From contig JAPLOP010000023.1 of assembly GCA_026400645.1 (NCBI GenBank), positions 66,867-107,708 of the forward strand: a stretch of 40,842 bases of DNA, in the 5' to 3' direction. The notes under the pieces were generated by a model. It was not told where the DNA came from. It saw only the letters and a program-made list of their open reading frames with translations, and did no database searches. How positions within the stretch are numbered: the stretch's first letter is position 1; every line of letters begins with the position of its first letter. Shown here piece after piece: positions 18,674 to 26,943 of the stretch. Made by a program: the position numbers and the translations under genes. The DNA comes from Alphaproteobacteria bacterium (GTDB taxonomy: Bacteria > Pseudomonadota > Alphaproteobacteria > Paracaedibacterales > CAIULA01).

Positions 18674-18852
18674 TTTTAATTATCAGCCTTGTGTTTTTTA
18701 TCCTTATTTCTTAGTCTAGCGTAATTTTCTTTATAAAGAGTTAATCCTAGGCGCTTTGCTCTAAATTTTCGATCCGCGTTAAAATGGGCTCGAAAAGTCT
18801 ACTTTTGGTTAATTTATGATGAACTTATAAAAAATTATAGAAATCAGTTGTG

Positions 18853-18893
18853 CGATTGATTAATTCCTATTAAAAAGGGGTATGAATCAATCG
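18853..18893. repeat. inverted repeat in the adhE / antiporter intergenic region
   Basis: CGATTGATT (18853-18861) and AATCAATCG (18885-18893) are perfect arms around an AT-rich 23-nt loop. A second, weaker pair TTTTCGA/TCGAAAA lies at 18766-18796. Both are in the divergent gap 18674-18950, so either could be an operator for adhE or the antiporter. No transcription-factor site is recognised. The rest of the gap is plain AT-rich sequence. Confidence 0.35.
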
Positions 18894-18950
18894 GGCCAGT
18901 CAGTTGTTTCTTGATTTACTGTCTCAATCCGTTATTTGTAGCGAGTTAAC

Positions 18951-20408
18951 TTGTTTCTTTCCCTTGTAAAAAAGAATCTATTGCGCTGTATAGTTTTTGC
19001 TTGCCAGGGGATCTTGTTAATTGATCCCGGGTCAGCGTCAACACTTGTTCCCCATTCTGATGTTTGCGTTCCGCCTTTTTCGATGATTTTTCCGTTTTGC
19101 GGAGTGCTGCTGTCTATTTCCTTGCTACCACTGCTATTGCCAAAGTTCTGGCATAATTGGGAAAACTATCTTTTGTTTGGCTGGAGCCTTTTTTCCATAG
19201 CAATGTTTTATTCTTTTGCAGGATTTGATTGTGCGGTCGCGTCATTCCTTGGTGTGTTTTTTCATGAATACATGCCATTTATTGTCTTGCTTGTGACCCT
19301 GTACACCATTAGTTGTGGTCTACACCTTCGGCTGCAAACGAAAATCACACCAACAAAGAATGTCCTTTTTCTGGTTATTGGATCGTTGATGTCAAGCTTT
19401 ATTGGAACAACGGGGGCCGCCATGCTTTTGCTCCGGCCTTTTATCCTCCTCAACCGTCACCGCGTTTATCAAGTTCATAATATTATCTTTTTCACCTTTG
19501 TCATTGCAAATGTCGGCGGGTGCTTGACCCCCTTGGGGGATCCCCCATTGTTTTTAGGATACTTGAATGGGATTGATTTCTTTTGGCCACTGAAATATCT
19601 GTTTATTCCTTGTCTGATCATTTGCGGGCCACTTTTGGGATTTTATTGGTGTTTGGATTGGTTTCTGATGCGAAAAGAGAGATCCCGCACAAATCAATCA
19701 CAATCAGAACAAACACAAAACCACACCAGATCCGGGTCGGCCATTGCATTGGATGGGGGCATTAATTTAGTCCTTTTATTCTGTGTAATTGCTTGCCTGG
19801 TTGGAACCGGGTTTATTCCCGAAAGTCCAGCTTTGCAGTTATTTGGATTACCCATCACCCTTAATCAGCTGATTCGGGATGGTGGATTGCTGACATTGGC
19901 GCTGATTTCGTACAAAATAACGCCAGAGAAAATTCATACTCAGCAGAATTTTTCATGGACGCCAATGACAGAGGTTGCCCGTGTTTTTGCTGCAATTTTT
20001 ATCACCATGCTTCCCATCAATCTGATGCTGCAAGCCGGGCAAAACGGACCACTGGCGGCCGTCCTGGAGCTCACAAACTCACCCCACGAGGCATTTGTTT
20101 ATTTCTGGCTGACTGGTATTTTCTCGTCATTTTTGGATAATGCCCCAACCTACCTTTTATTTTTCAAGATGGCTGGTGGGGATGCCGCTGATTTAATGAA
20201 CAACCATCACCAAACGTTGGTCGCCATATCCATGGGATCCGTATTAATGGGCGCGATGACCTATATTGGAAATGCCCCCAATTTCATGATTCGATCCATT
20301 GCCAAACAAAATAATATCAAAATGCCAACCTTTTTGGGGTATATGGGGTGGTCATGTTCGATTTTATTACCGCTGTTCCTGGGGGCAAGCCTGTGGTTGT
20401 TTTGGTAA
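18951..20408 (+). CDS. NhaD/CitMHS-like sodium:proton antiporter
   Basis: 485 residues with about 12 hydrophobic spans of the ion-transporter superfamily (CitMHS_2-like Na+/H+ antiporter). Motifs expected for this group are GTTGAAMLLLRPFILLN near residues 148-164, FFTFVIANVGGCLTPLGDPP around 180-200, and SSFLDNAPTYLLFF near 392. A Ser/Gln/Thr-rich cytoplasmic loop lies around 240-260. It would exchange Na+ or another cation for H+ in the inner membrane. The start is TTG 18951, with no clear ribosome site; residues 10-30 could be a cleaved or first span, so a later start is possible. Confidence 0.8.
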   Translation: MFLSLVKKNLLRCIVFACQGILLIDPGSASTLVPHSDVCVPPFSMIFPFCGVLLSISLLPLLLPKFWHNWENYLLFGWSLFSIAMFYSFAGFDCAVASFLGVFFHEYMPFIVLLVTLYTISCGLHLRLQTKITPTKNVLFLVIGSLMSSFIGTTGAAMLLLRPFILLNRHRVYQVHNIIFFTFVIANVGGCLTPLGDPPLFLGYLNGIDFFWPLKYLFIPCLIICGPLLGFYWCLDWFLMRKERSRTNQSQSEQTQNHTRSGSAIALDGGINLVLLFCVIACLVGTGFIPESPALQLFGLPITLNQLIRDGGLLTLALISYKITPEKIHTQQNFSWTPMTEVARVFAAIFITMLPINLMLQAGQNGPLAAVLELTNSPHEAFVYFWLTGIFSSFLDNAPTYLLFFKMAGGDAADLMNNHHQTLVAISMGSVLMGAMTYIGNAPNFMIRSIAKQNNIKMPTFLGYMGWSCSILLPLFLGASLWLFW

Positions 20409-20480
20409 GTTCCAATACCTGCACATAGCCAATTTGGGCTTTGCCAAATCAGTGTCGGCCATTTATACCCAAGATGAATG

Positions 20481-20610
20481 GAAATGTTGAAATTTTATGA
20501 AAGATAGTTTTTTCAGAAACAAGACAAAAAAACCGAGCATAGCTATTCTATGTAAGGATTTTTTGTCGCTGTTTATGAAGAAAATAGCAAACATAAAAAT
20601 CAACATTTTC
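20481..20610. repeat. 130-bp imperfect palindrome
   Basis: The whole segment is nearly self-complementary around 20545. The apex is CATAG-ctatt-CTATG (20538-20552). The next stem is ACAAAAAA with TTTTTTGT. The outer ends GAAATGTTGA (20481) and CAACATTTTC (ends 20610) also match. It fills most of the gap between the antiporter gene (ends 20408) and gatB (starts 20692), and it encodes nothing. Its sequence is unrelated to families 1 and 2. Confidence 0.75.
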
Positions 20611-20691
20611 GTTTAGATTGGGTATATACTGCTTTGTGATGCACGGTCTTCAGGCAATCATCAGTCACTAAATTTTCAGGCAAAAAACCAT

Positions 20692-22182
20692 ATGAATACC
20701 AATTCTTCAGACCACACAAATTTGATTCAGGGACGAACGGGCCAATGGGAAGTCATCATTGGGCTCGAGGTTCACGCCCAAGTTACATCGAAAGCCAAAT
20801 TGTTTAGCGGAAGCTCGACCGGTTTTGGCGCCGATCCCAACACGCACGTCAATTTTCTGGATGCCGGCATGCCCGGGATGTTACCCGTCATTAACGCGTA
20901 CTGCGTCGACCAATCGATCAAAACGGGCCTTGGGATCCATGGCGATATTAATACCGTTTCTGTGTTTGATCGGAAAAATTATTTTTATCCGGACCTGCCA
21001 ACGGGATACCAAATTTCCCAATTCACCAAACCAATTGTAACCGGTGGGTATCTGGATATTGATCTGGATGGTGGCCAAACGAAGCGTATCAACATTACAC
21101 GCCTTCATATGGAACAGGATGCCGGAAAAAGCATTCATGATCTGCACCCTAATTTTTCCTATATCGATTTGAATCGGGCTGGCATTGCCTTGATGGAGAT
21201 TGTTTCTGAGCCTGAAATGCGGTCATCCACAGAAGCAATGGCCTATGTCAAAAAGCTTCGGTCGATCCTGCGTTATCTTGGTACATGCGATGGCAATATG
21301 GAGCAGGGAAGCCTGCGCGTTGATGCCAATATTTCCCTTAGAAGGCCAGGGCAGCCCCTTGGAACGCGGGCCGAAATCAAAAACGTGAATTCGATTCGGT
21401 TTTTAGGACAGGCTATTGAGTATGAAATTGTTCGCCAGCTGGAAATCCTAGAGGACGGCGTCGAAATCGTTCAGGAAACGCGCCTTTTCGATCCATCGCA
21501 GGGCGAGACACGATCGATGCGCAACAAAGAAAACGCACACGATTATCGGTATTTCCCCGATCCGGATTTGCGACCCCTAATTGTTTCGGATGATCGAATC
21601 ACCCAAATACGTCAATCCATGCCGGAATTACCGGACGAGAAAAAAAAGCGTTTCATGGATGATTACGGCCTAACGGATTATGATGCTAGCGTGTTGGTGG
21701 CGGAACAAGAAACCGCATTTTACTTTGAAAGTGTCGTTCGGGAATCAAAAGCCAAGGACACAAAACAAGCATCAAAATTAATCGCGAATTGGATCATTGG
21801 TGATGTTTTCGGGGCCATGAATAAGGATTCGATATCCTTGTCAAATTTACCCTTTTCACCGGCAGATTTGGCGGGACTTGTTGATCTTATTATTGATGGA
21901 ACAATTTCGGGGAAAATTGCCAAAGATGTCTTTTTAAAGATGTGGCTGACCAAAAAATCCCCAGATATCCTGGTCCAGGAACTGGGGCTTCAGCAAATTT
22001 CGGATCCAGCCGTTATTGAACAAGCCATCCTAAAGATAATGGACAAAAGCCCAGACAAGCTTGCGGACTATCGTTCCGGGAAACAGCAATTGTTTGGATT
22101 CTTTGTTGGCCTTGTTATGAAAGAACTCAATGGGAAAGCCAATCCTACCTTAGTTAATGAAATTTTAAAAACTAAGCTGTAA
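20692..22182 (+). CDS. gatB: aspartyl/glutamyl-tRNA amidotransferase subunit B
   Basis: 496 residues, the usual GatB length. It holds the kinase-like amidotransferase core that activates Glu-tRNA(Gln) or Asp-tRNA(Asn) and receives ammonia from GatA. The N-terminal [12 protein letters not shown] and the signature [19 protein letters not shown] (residues 96-114) are diagnostic. The C-terminal GatB/YqeY tRNA-binding helical domain covers about 345-496. It is not next to gatA or gatC. ATG 20692 has only a weak CAGG upstream. A TATACT at 20625-20630 is a possible -10 box. An intrinsic terminator follows the stop. Confidence 0.97.
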   Translation: MNTNSSDHTNLIQGRTGQWEVIIGLEVHAQVTSKAKLFSGSSTGFGADPNTHVNFLDAGMPGMLPVINAYCVDQSIKTGLGIHGDINTVSVFDRKNYFYPDLPTGYQISQFTKPIVTGGYLDIDLDGGQTKRINITRLHMEQDAGKSIHDLHPNFSYIDLNRAGIALMEIVSEPEMRSSTEAMAYVKKLRSILRYLGTCDGNMEQGSLRVDANISLRRPGQPLGTRAEIKNVNSIRFLGQAIEYEIVRQLEILEDGVEIVQETRLFDPSQGETRSMRNKENAHDYRYFPDPDLRPLIVSDDRITQIRQSMPELPDEKKKRFMDDYGLTDYDASVLVAEQETAFYFESVVRESKAKDTKQASKLIANWIIGDVFGAMNKDSISLSNLPFSPADLAGLVDLIIDGTISGKIAKDVFLKMWLTKKSPDILVQELGLQQISDPAVIEQAILKIMDKSPDKLADYRSGKQQLFGFFVGLVMKELNGKANPTLVNEILKTKL

Positions 22183-22186
22183 CATA

Positions 22187-22245
22187 AAAAGCATACCTTG
22201 ATGATTTCTCTTAAAAAAAGATGTCACCAGAGTATGCTTTTTTTT
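22187..22245 (+). terminator. rho-independent terminator after gatB
   Basis: AAAAGCATAC (22187-22196) pairs with GTATGCTTTT (22232-22241), with partial further pairing inside, and a run of eight T ends at 22245. It begins 4 nt after the gatB stop. Confidence 0.8.
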
Positions 22246-22275
22246 CCGGGGATATTAGAGTAAGAATAAGTTTAT

Positions 22276-22302
22276 AGCAAAGATAATTTTGCTTTTTTGG
22301 AG
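22276..22302 (+). promoter_or_regulatory. hairpin plus U-run abutting the porin ribosome site
   Basis: AGCAAA (22276-22281) and TTTGCT (22288-22293) form a short stem followed by six T (22293-22298), directly against the porin Shine-Dalgarno GGAG at 22299-22302. It looks like a weak terminator or a leader structure and could tune porin expression. Confidence 0.35.
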
Positions 22303-22309
22303 TGGATTC

Positions 22310-23620
22310 ATGAAAAAAATACAAAAAACCGCGTTGCACATCAGAACAGCCGTAAAAGTTGCCCTTATGTGCGCAAGCTCCCTTCAATTTGCCTATGCTG
22401 AAGCACAGGCCCCAACATTAAAAATTCAAGGGTATACCGCTGTAAACGGCGCCTTTGCAAAACAACAGCGTACCGATAATGGTAAGGGCGGCGCCCCGGT
22501 ACATGTTGCCATTGGCGCATCTGACCTTTATTTTACGGTTACCGGTAAATCCGCAAATGGGATGACCTATTCATATCGCATTAACTTTGAAACCATACCG
22601 GGTTCAAGCGCCTATGTGAACAAGAATTATGTAGAATTCAAGGGCGGATTTGGAACTGTCCAGGCCGGAAGCGTTGCCGGACCAGAAAATTCAATGACAG
22701 AAAGTGGATCAGAGCTTATCGGTGGGGCCAATGGTATCGATGGTGTCATGCCAAGCGTTTATAATTATTCCGCTGGCGTTATCCACGGGGTTACGTATGT
22801 TGGCGACACAAAAAAGTCATCAAAGATTGTTTTATACAGCCCGGAAGTCAGTGGATTTCAATTAGGGCTTGCCTATACACCCAACACAAGTAACAGGGGC
22901 AATGGCGAAAAAAGCAATGCGGTTGGAGATTCCGGTTTCATGCCTGGAAATTCATCAAGCATTTATCCTAACGGCAAAACCCCTATCTTTGGAACAAACA
23001 GCTTTACCGCCGGTATGACCTATAAAAACAGTATCGGGAAATGGGCTTATGCACTGGCCGCCGTTGGTGTTGTCGACAAAAGCAAATATGTGGACCCAAC
23101 CATTGCTGCACAGGGCGCGATTCCGGTTAACAATGCCAAGTCGTATCAATTAAGTGGTTCCATTGCGTACGATCAATTAAAGGTAGCAGCAGGCTGGATT
23201 GACAATGGCAAATCCCGCGTTCTAAAGGGTCCTTACACAGGATCCAGCACAACAGATGGACAAAAATATCTAAGCGCCCTCAGCACAAGTGGCACCCACC
23301 TAGGGAACGCAGGCAAAAGCTGGAACCTTGGAACAAGCTATACCTACGAAGCGTACCAGTTTGCTGTTGCTTATCACAGAACAGATCGCAAAACAGACGC
23401 AAAAAACAGCGCGTCCAGTGACATCGTTTGCACATCTGTTGATTTGAATGCGTTACAAGGCTTAAAATTCTTTGGTGAAATGGACTTGATCAAAACAAAA
23501 ACAAACGACAAAGCTGTTGCCTTGCAACAAGCCTATATGAACAGTGAGAAAAAAGGCAGCACCGCCATCGGTAATAACTCCGGCGCTGTTTTTGTTGTTG
23601 GTACAAAAGTTAGCTTCTAA
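22310..23620 (+). CDS. outer-membrane general porin
   Basis: 436 residues from ATG 22310, chosen for GGAG at 22299-22302; a frame 21 nt longer overlaps the leader hairpin. Residues 1-31 are a signal peptide ending near FAYAEAQA. The mature chain alternates short amphipathic beta-strands with Gly/Asn/Ser-rich turns (for example FETIPGSSAY, YVEFKGGFGTVQAG), typical of 16-stranded Gram-negative porins. The final residues VFVVGTKVSF end in phenylalanine, the beta-barrel assembly signal. It should form diffusion pores for small solutes. It has its own strong terminator, so it is probably monocistronic and highly expressed. Confidence 0.92.
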   Translation: MKKIQKTALHIRTAVKVALMCASSLQFAYAEAQAPTLKIQGYTAVNGAFAKQQRTDNGKGGAPVHVAIGASDLYFTVTGKSANGMTYSYRINFETIPGSSAYVNKNYVEFKGGFGTVQAGSVAGPENSMTESGSELIGGANGIDGVMPSVYNYSAGVIHGVTYVGDTKKSSKIVLYSPEVSGFQLGLAYTPNTSNRGNGEKSNAVGDSGFMPGNSSSIYPNGKTPIFGTNSFTAGMTYKNSIGKWAYALAAVGVVDKSKYVDPTIAAQGAIPVNNAKSYQLSGSIAYDQLKVAAGWIDNGKSRVLKGPYTGSSTTDGQKYLSALSTSGTHLGNAGKSWNLGTSYTYEAYQFAVAYHRTDRKTDAKNSASSDIVCTSVDLNALQGLKFFGEMDLIKTKTNDKAVALQQAYMNSEKKGSTAIGNNSGAVFVVGTKVSF

Positions 23621-23646
23621 ACTAGAATCTAATTGTTTAATTTGAA

Positions 23647-23671
23647 AAGCGGGTGTCATGCCCGCTTTTTT
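23647..23671 (+). terminator. rho-independent terminator after porin
   Basis: AAGCGGG (23647-23653) pairs perfectly with CCCGCTT (23661-23667) over loop TGTCATG, followed by T6. A strong classical terminator 26 nt past the stop. Confidence 0.92.
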
Positions 23672-23740
23672 ATTGTGCAGATTTTGCAAACAGTGTATAC
23701 ATACCCAAGATGGATATTATACTGTTTACAAAAATAATCG

Positions 23741-23851
23741 ATCATTCGATCAAGCTCTGGATGGCCACGTCGGGCTTCGCCCTCTCCTCGTACAGGACGT
23801 CATGGCGAGCGAACGAAGAGAGCGTGGCCATCCAGAGCTTGATCGAATGAT
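23741..23851. repeat. family-1 palindromic repeat, copy C, with perfect 29-bp arms
   Basis: The arms 23741-23769 and 23823-23851 are exact reverse complements over 29 bases, including CTGGATGGCCACG and CGTGGCCATCCAG. Inside are a GGGCTTCGCCC hairpin and the family centre GACGTCATGGCGAGC. The outer arm bases (ATCATTCGATCAAG) differ from other copies but still pair exactly. It lies between the porin terminator and the DUF3576 gene. Confidence 0.88.
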
Positions 23852-23874
23852 ATTATAGTCCACGAAAGGCATAC

Positions 23875-24378
23875 ATGACTTTTTTTAGATTTTTTATTCT
23901 GGCTTTGCTTTGTGGTTGTTCGAACACCGCAACAAATGAGACATCCACACCCATAGATCACGAAGACAAACGAAAGCTGGGATTTGGCTCCTTAGGTGGT
24001 GCCGATTTTTTGGTATTTGGCGGAAGCAAAAAAGCTGCCCCCACTGCAGGCTATGGATCGATGGTCAACCCCTATCTATGGCGGTCCAGCATCGAAACCC
24101 TTAGTTTCATGCCATTACTGTCCGCCGATGCCACAGGGGGAATCCTGATCACAGATTGGTATGCCCCTGCCGAAAACAAGAATGAACAGATCAAAGTCAC
24201 GGTTCACATCACCGATCAAGCATTAAGGGCGGACGCCGTCAAAGTCACTGTTCACAAACAACTGAAAGATAAGTCCGGTCAATGGCTCAATGCATCCCCG
24301 GATCCAAAGACAGGAACAGAACTTGAGGATATCATTCTGACGAAAGCGCGCCAGCTTCGAATACATGCCTTGAAATGA
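23875..24378 (+). CDS. DUF3576 lipoprotein
   Basis: 167 residues. The N-terminus MTFFRFFILALLCGC is a lipoprotein signal with C15 as the lipid-bearing cysteine. The conserved core IGTLxF-like region appears here as NPYLWRSSIETLSFMPLLSADATGGILITDWY (shown at about 64-95), typical of DUF3576, a family largely restricted to alphaproteobacteria and of unknown function. The product is expected at the inner face of the outer membrane or in the periplasm. Its TGA overlaps the lipB ATG (ATGA), so the two are co-translated. Repeat copy C sits just upstream, so any promoter must lie inside or very near that element. Confidence 0.85.
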   Translation: MTFFRFFILALLCGCSNTATNETSTPIDHEDKRKLGFGSLGGADFLVFGGSKKAAPTAGYGSMVNPYLWRSSIETLSFMPLLSADATGGILITDWYAPAENKNEQIKVTVHITDQALRADAVKVTVHKQLKDKSGQWLNASPDPKTGTELEDIILTKARQLRIHALK

Positions 24379-25046
24379 CCGCCGCCGAATCCACTTCCTG
24401 GAAAATAGAAACAGGCCTTGTGGATTATCCATACGCACACGCTTTTATGGAGAAAACAGTACAAGGTATTATCTCTAGAAAATCGCCAGAACTTATTTGG
24501 TGCCTACAACACCCACCCCTGTTTACTGCCGGCACCAGCGCAAAGGAACATGATCTTTTCAATCCCCTTGGCTTTCCGGTCTATTCCGTGGGACGTGGTG
24601 GGCAGTATACCTATCACGGGCCGGGACAGCTTGTCGTTTACGTCATGGTTAATCTGGAACATCGACAAAAAGATGTCCACCAGTTTGTAAAAACCTTGGA
24701 ACAATGGGGAATTGACACCCTAAATCATTTTGGAATTCACGCCGAACGACGCGAGGGCCGTCCAGGCTTGTGGGTCGTGGATACTGTTGAGGAAAAAATC
24801 GCCGCCATCGGCGTCCGCATCACAAAATGGGTGACCTGGCATGGCATGGCCATTAATATTCATCCAAACCTTGATCATTTTCAGGGGATTATTCCCTGCG
24901 GCCTCAGGGATTTTGGCGTGACCTCCTTTGAAAAATGCGGTCGAACTGCCACCATATTAGACGTCATCGATACCTTGCAAAAAACATGCCCTTATCAAAT
25001 TGCGCCCCATTCTGCAATCAATAAACATACGGCCAATACCAAATAA
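24375..25046 (+). CDS. lipB: lipoyl(octanoyl)transferase
   Basis: 223 residues, full length. LipB moves octanoate from acyl carrier protein to lipoyl domains of 2-oxoacid dehydrogenases and the glycine cleavage H protein. RGGQYTYHGPGQLVVYVM starts near residue 74. The catalytic lysine is K141 in KIAAIGVRI, and the nucleophile is C175 in IIPCGL. It overlaps the DUF3576 stop by 4 nt. LipA is not in the window. HU begins 80 nt downstream with a likely promoter of its own. Confidence 0.96.
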   Translation: MTAAESTSWKIETGLVDYPYAHAFMEKTVQGIISRKSPELIWCLQHPPLFTAGTSAKEHDLFNPLGFPVYSVGRGGQYTYHGPGQLVVYVMVNLEHRQKDVHQFVKTLEQWGIDTLNHFGIHAERREGRPGLWVVDTVEEKIAAIGVRITKWVTWHGMAINIHPNLDHFQGIIPCGLRDFGVTSFEKCGRTATILDVIDTLQKTCPYQIAPHSAINKHTANTK

Positions 25047-25051
25047 AATTG

Positions 25052-25081
25052 TTGACCCTGGGCCAAGGGCCCGATTACGAT
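25052..25081 (+). promoter_or_regulatory. candidate promoter for the HU gene
   Basis: TTGACC (25052-25057) and TACGAT (25076-25081) are separated by 18 nt and lie about 45 nt upstream of the HU start. Boxes are near consensus but not perfect. Confidence 0.4.
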
Positions 25082-25126
25082 GACCTTTGGAATTACAATT
25101 ATCTACCCTAACAAAAAGGATCGTCC

Positions 25127-25402
25127 ATGAATAAAAGTGAACTCATTTTGAATGTGGCCAATGCAGCAACGCTATCAAAGGCAGACGCAGAGTGCGCCAT
25201 TGATGCCGTGTTCAGTTCTATCACGCAAGCCCTCAAAAATGGTGAAGAAATCAGAATTCTGGGCTTTGGAACGTTCGTTACGACTGACCGCCCAGCCGGA
25301 GAAGGCAGAAATCCAAAGACGGGTGAAAAAATTGCCATAGGGGCCAAAAGATTACCAAAATTCAGACCAGGCAAACAGCTAAAAGAAGCGCTTGAAATCT
25401 AG
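25127..25402 (+). CDS. hupB: HU-family nucleoid DNA-binding protein
   Basis: 91 residues, the standard HU length. It binds and bends DNA as a dimer. MNKSELILNVA, the ILGFGTFVTTDRPAGEGRNP beta-arm region with the DNA-intercalating proline in RNPKTGE (near 61-67), and FRPGKQLKEAL at the end are all diagnostic. AAAAAGGA precedes the ATG. It is followed after 50 nt by tRNA-Val, with a small inverted repeat CTTGAT-gcgt-ATCAAG at 25428-25443 between them. Confidence 0.96.
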   Translation: MNKSELILNVANAATLSKADAECAIDAVFSSITQALKNGEEIRILGFGTFVTTDRPAGEGRNPKTGEKIAIGAKRLPKFRPGKQLKEALEI

Positions 25403-25452
25403 TATGTTTCTTGGTACAGTGGGTTTCCTTGATGCGTATCAAGCACAGTCAA

Positions 25453-25527
25453 GGGCGATTAGCTCAGCGGTAGAGCGTCTCGTTTACACCGAGAGGGTCG
25501 GCGGTTCAATCCCGTCATCGCCCACCA
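25453..25527 (+). tRNA. tRNA-Val (anticodon UAC), CCA encoded
   Basis: Acceptor GGGCGAT pairs with ATCGCCC; discriminator A and CCA are encoded at 25524-25527. The D arm is GCTC...GAGC, the anticodon stem TCTCG/CGAGA holds loop TTTACAC (UAC), and the T arm contains GGTTCAATC. The next open frame starts two bases after the CCA. Confidence 0.97.
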
Positions 25528-25529
25528 CC

Positions 25530-25664
25530 TTGTTAAGCACAGGGGCAGCACTTGCCCTTCTCGTGCTTTTTCTTTCTGCTTGCGGAAAGAAATCAAGCCT
25601 GGAACCCCTAGAATCAGATTCCTATCCCCGTACATATCCAAAAAGCATTCCTGCGTCAACATAA
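25530..25664 (+). CDS. lptM: small LptM-like lipoprotein
   Basis: 44 residues from TTG 25530, too short for usual gene callers. MLSTGAALALLVLFLSACGKK is a signal peptide with lipobox LSAC, lipidated at C18, followed by a Ser/Pro/Tyr-rich tail. This matches the LptM/YifL class of tiny outer-membrane lipoproteins, which in E. coli assist the LPS transporter LptD. In many proteobacteria such a gene lies directly before lysA or dapF, as here (10 nt to lysA). The start is odd: only 2 nt separate it from the tRNA CCA end, and any ribosome site would be inside the tRNA. Longer in-frame starts would read through the tRNA and are unlikely. Confidence 0.7.
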   Translation: MLSTGAALALLVLFLSACGKKSSLEPLESDSYPRTYPKSIPAST

Positions 25665-25674
25665 GTTTTCAAAC

Positions 25675-26943
25675 GTGAGCGACCTATACATCAACGACAG
25701 GCTCCCTATAGAAACCATCGACTATTCCAGGATTGTATCCTCTGTTGGGACGCCTGTTTATGTGTACAGTGCACAAAAAATACGCAATCAATACCATCTT
25801 TTAAGGGATGTTTTGTCGGCAGCCCCAGGGTCACGCGTTTCCATTCGCTATGCGGTCAAAGCAAACCCAAACCTAGAAATCCTTCGTTTAATCCAACAGA
25901 TGGGCAGCGGCGCAGAAATTGTGTCCGGTGGGGAATTGACCAGGGCCCTTGCGGCTGGATTCCTCCCCGAGCAGATTGTTTTCTCTGGCGTTGGAAAAAG
26001 CGATCAAGAAATTATTGCCGCCCTTGCCGCAGGCGTTGACCAAATCAGCGTAGAATCGCTTGAGGAATTGCATCTAATCCAGTCAATCGCCCAATCCAGA
26101 AATCTGACAGCCCCCATCTGTTTGCGCATTAATCCCAATATTGATGGCGGCACACACGAAAAAATTACGACCGGCCTTGGGGATAATAAATTCGGAATCC
26201 CCCTGCCCCAGCTAAACGATGCCATTCATATGATCAAGACATCATCCCATAGTCGCTTTTTAGGATTGTCCGTTCATCTTGGATCCCAAATCAACACAAT
26301 CGCCCCCTATACAGCGGCATTTAAGCTGCTTGGGGATTTGGCTCGAACATTCCTGTCCAAGGGCCTCCCGGTCAAAAGACTGGACCTTGGCGGAGGTTTT
26401 TGTGTCCCACAGCGCCCGACCGAACCCCCCTTTGATATGTCAGCCTTTGCCCAAAGCCTCAGAAAAGAATTGGGATCCTTGGATTGCGATTTTATTATCG
26501 AACCCGGTCGTTTTTTGGTTGCTGAAGCCGGCTATTTATTAACAAAAATCCTCTATATTAAAAAGACACTTGATAAAACATTTGTTATTATAGATGCAGG
26601 TATGAATGATTTGATAAGGCCCGCTTTGTATGGGGCAACACATCCAATCATTTCTTGCGAGCAAAGTTTGGACACCGACCAGCAAATCGTCGATGTAGTC
26701 GGCCCCGTTTGTGAATCGAGTGATATTTTTGCCAAAGGTATCAGTCTTTCCAAGACCTTAAAGTCTGGTGATATCGTTGCCATAACCCATGTAGGTGCTT
26801 ATGGGGCCTCGTTGTCATCAGCGTATAACTCACGTCCGTTAATACCAGAAGTTTTGGTGGAGGGGGATAAATTTTATCTTATTAGGGATCGCATAACTGT
26901 GGAGCATTTACTAAAATTTGAACACCGAAAGCTTTTATCATGA
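25675..26943 (+). CDS. lysA: diaminopimelate decarboxylase
   Basis: 422 residues, the usual length. A PLP-dependent fold-type III enzyme that decarboxylates meso-diaminopimelate to lysine, the last step of lysine synthesis. The cofactor lysine is K62 in RYAVKANPN, the phosphate loop is LDLGGGFCVP, the PLP-binding EPGRFLVAEAG lies near 280, and the active-site cysteine is C346 in GPVCESSDIF. The start is GTG 25675, 10 nt after the lptM stop. Its TGA overlaps the next ATG by 4 nt. Confidence 0.96.
   Translation: MSDLYINDRLPIETIDYSRIVSSVGTPVYVYSAQKIRNQYHLLRDVLSAAPGSRVSIRYAVKANPNLEILRLIQQMGSGAEIVSGGELTRALAAGFLPEQIVFSGVGKSDQEIIAALAAGVDQISVESLEELHLIQSIAQSRNLTAPICLRINPNIDGGTHEKITTGLGDNKFGIPLPQLNDAIHMIKTSSHSRFLGLSVHLGSQINTIAPYTAAFKLLGDLARTFLSKGLPVKRLDLGGGFCVPQRPTEPPFDMSAFAQSLRKELGSLDCDFIIEPGRFLVAEAGYLLTKILYIKKTLDKTFVIIDAGMNDLIRPALYGATHPIISCEQSLDTDQQIVDVVGPVCESSDIFAKGISLSKTLKSGDIVAITHVGAYGASLSSAYNSRPLIPEVLVEGDKFYLIRDRITVEHLLKFEHRKLLS

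Noticed and set aside
23653-23858. Two overlapping open frames of 65-66 codons
   Set aside because: They start inside the porin terminator and cross repeat copy C; no ribosome site and no family.
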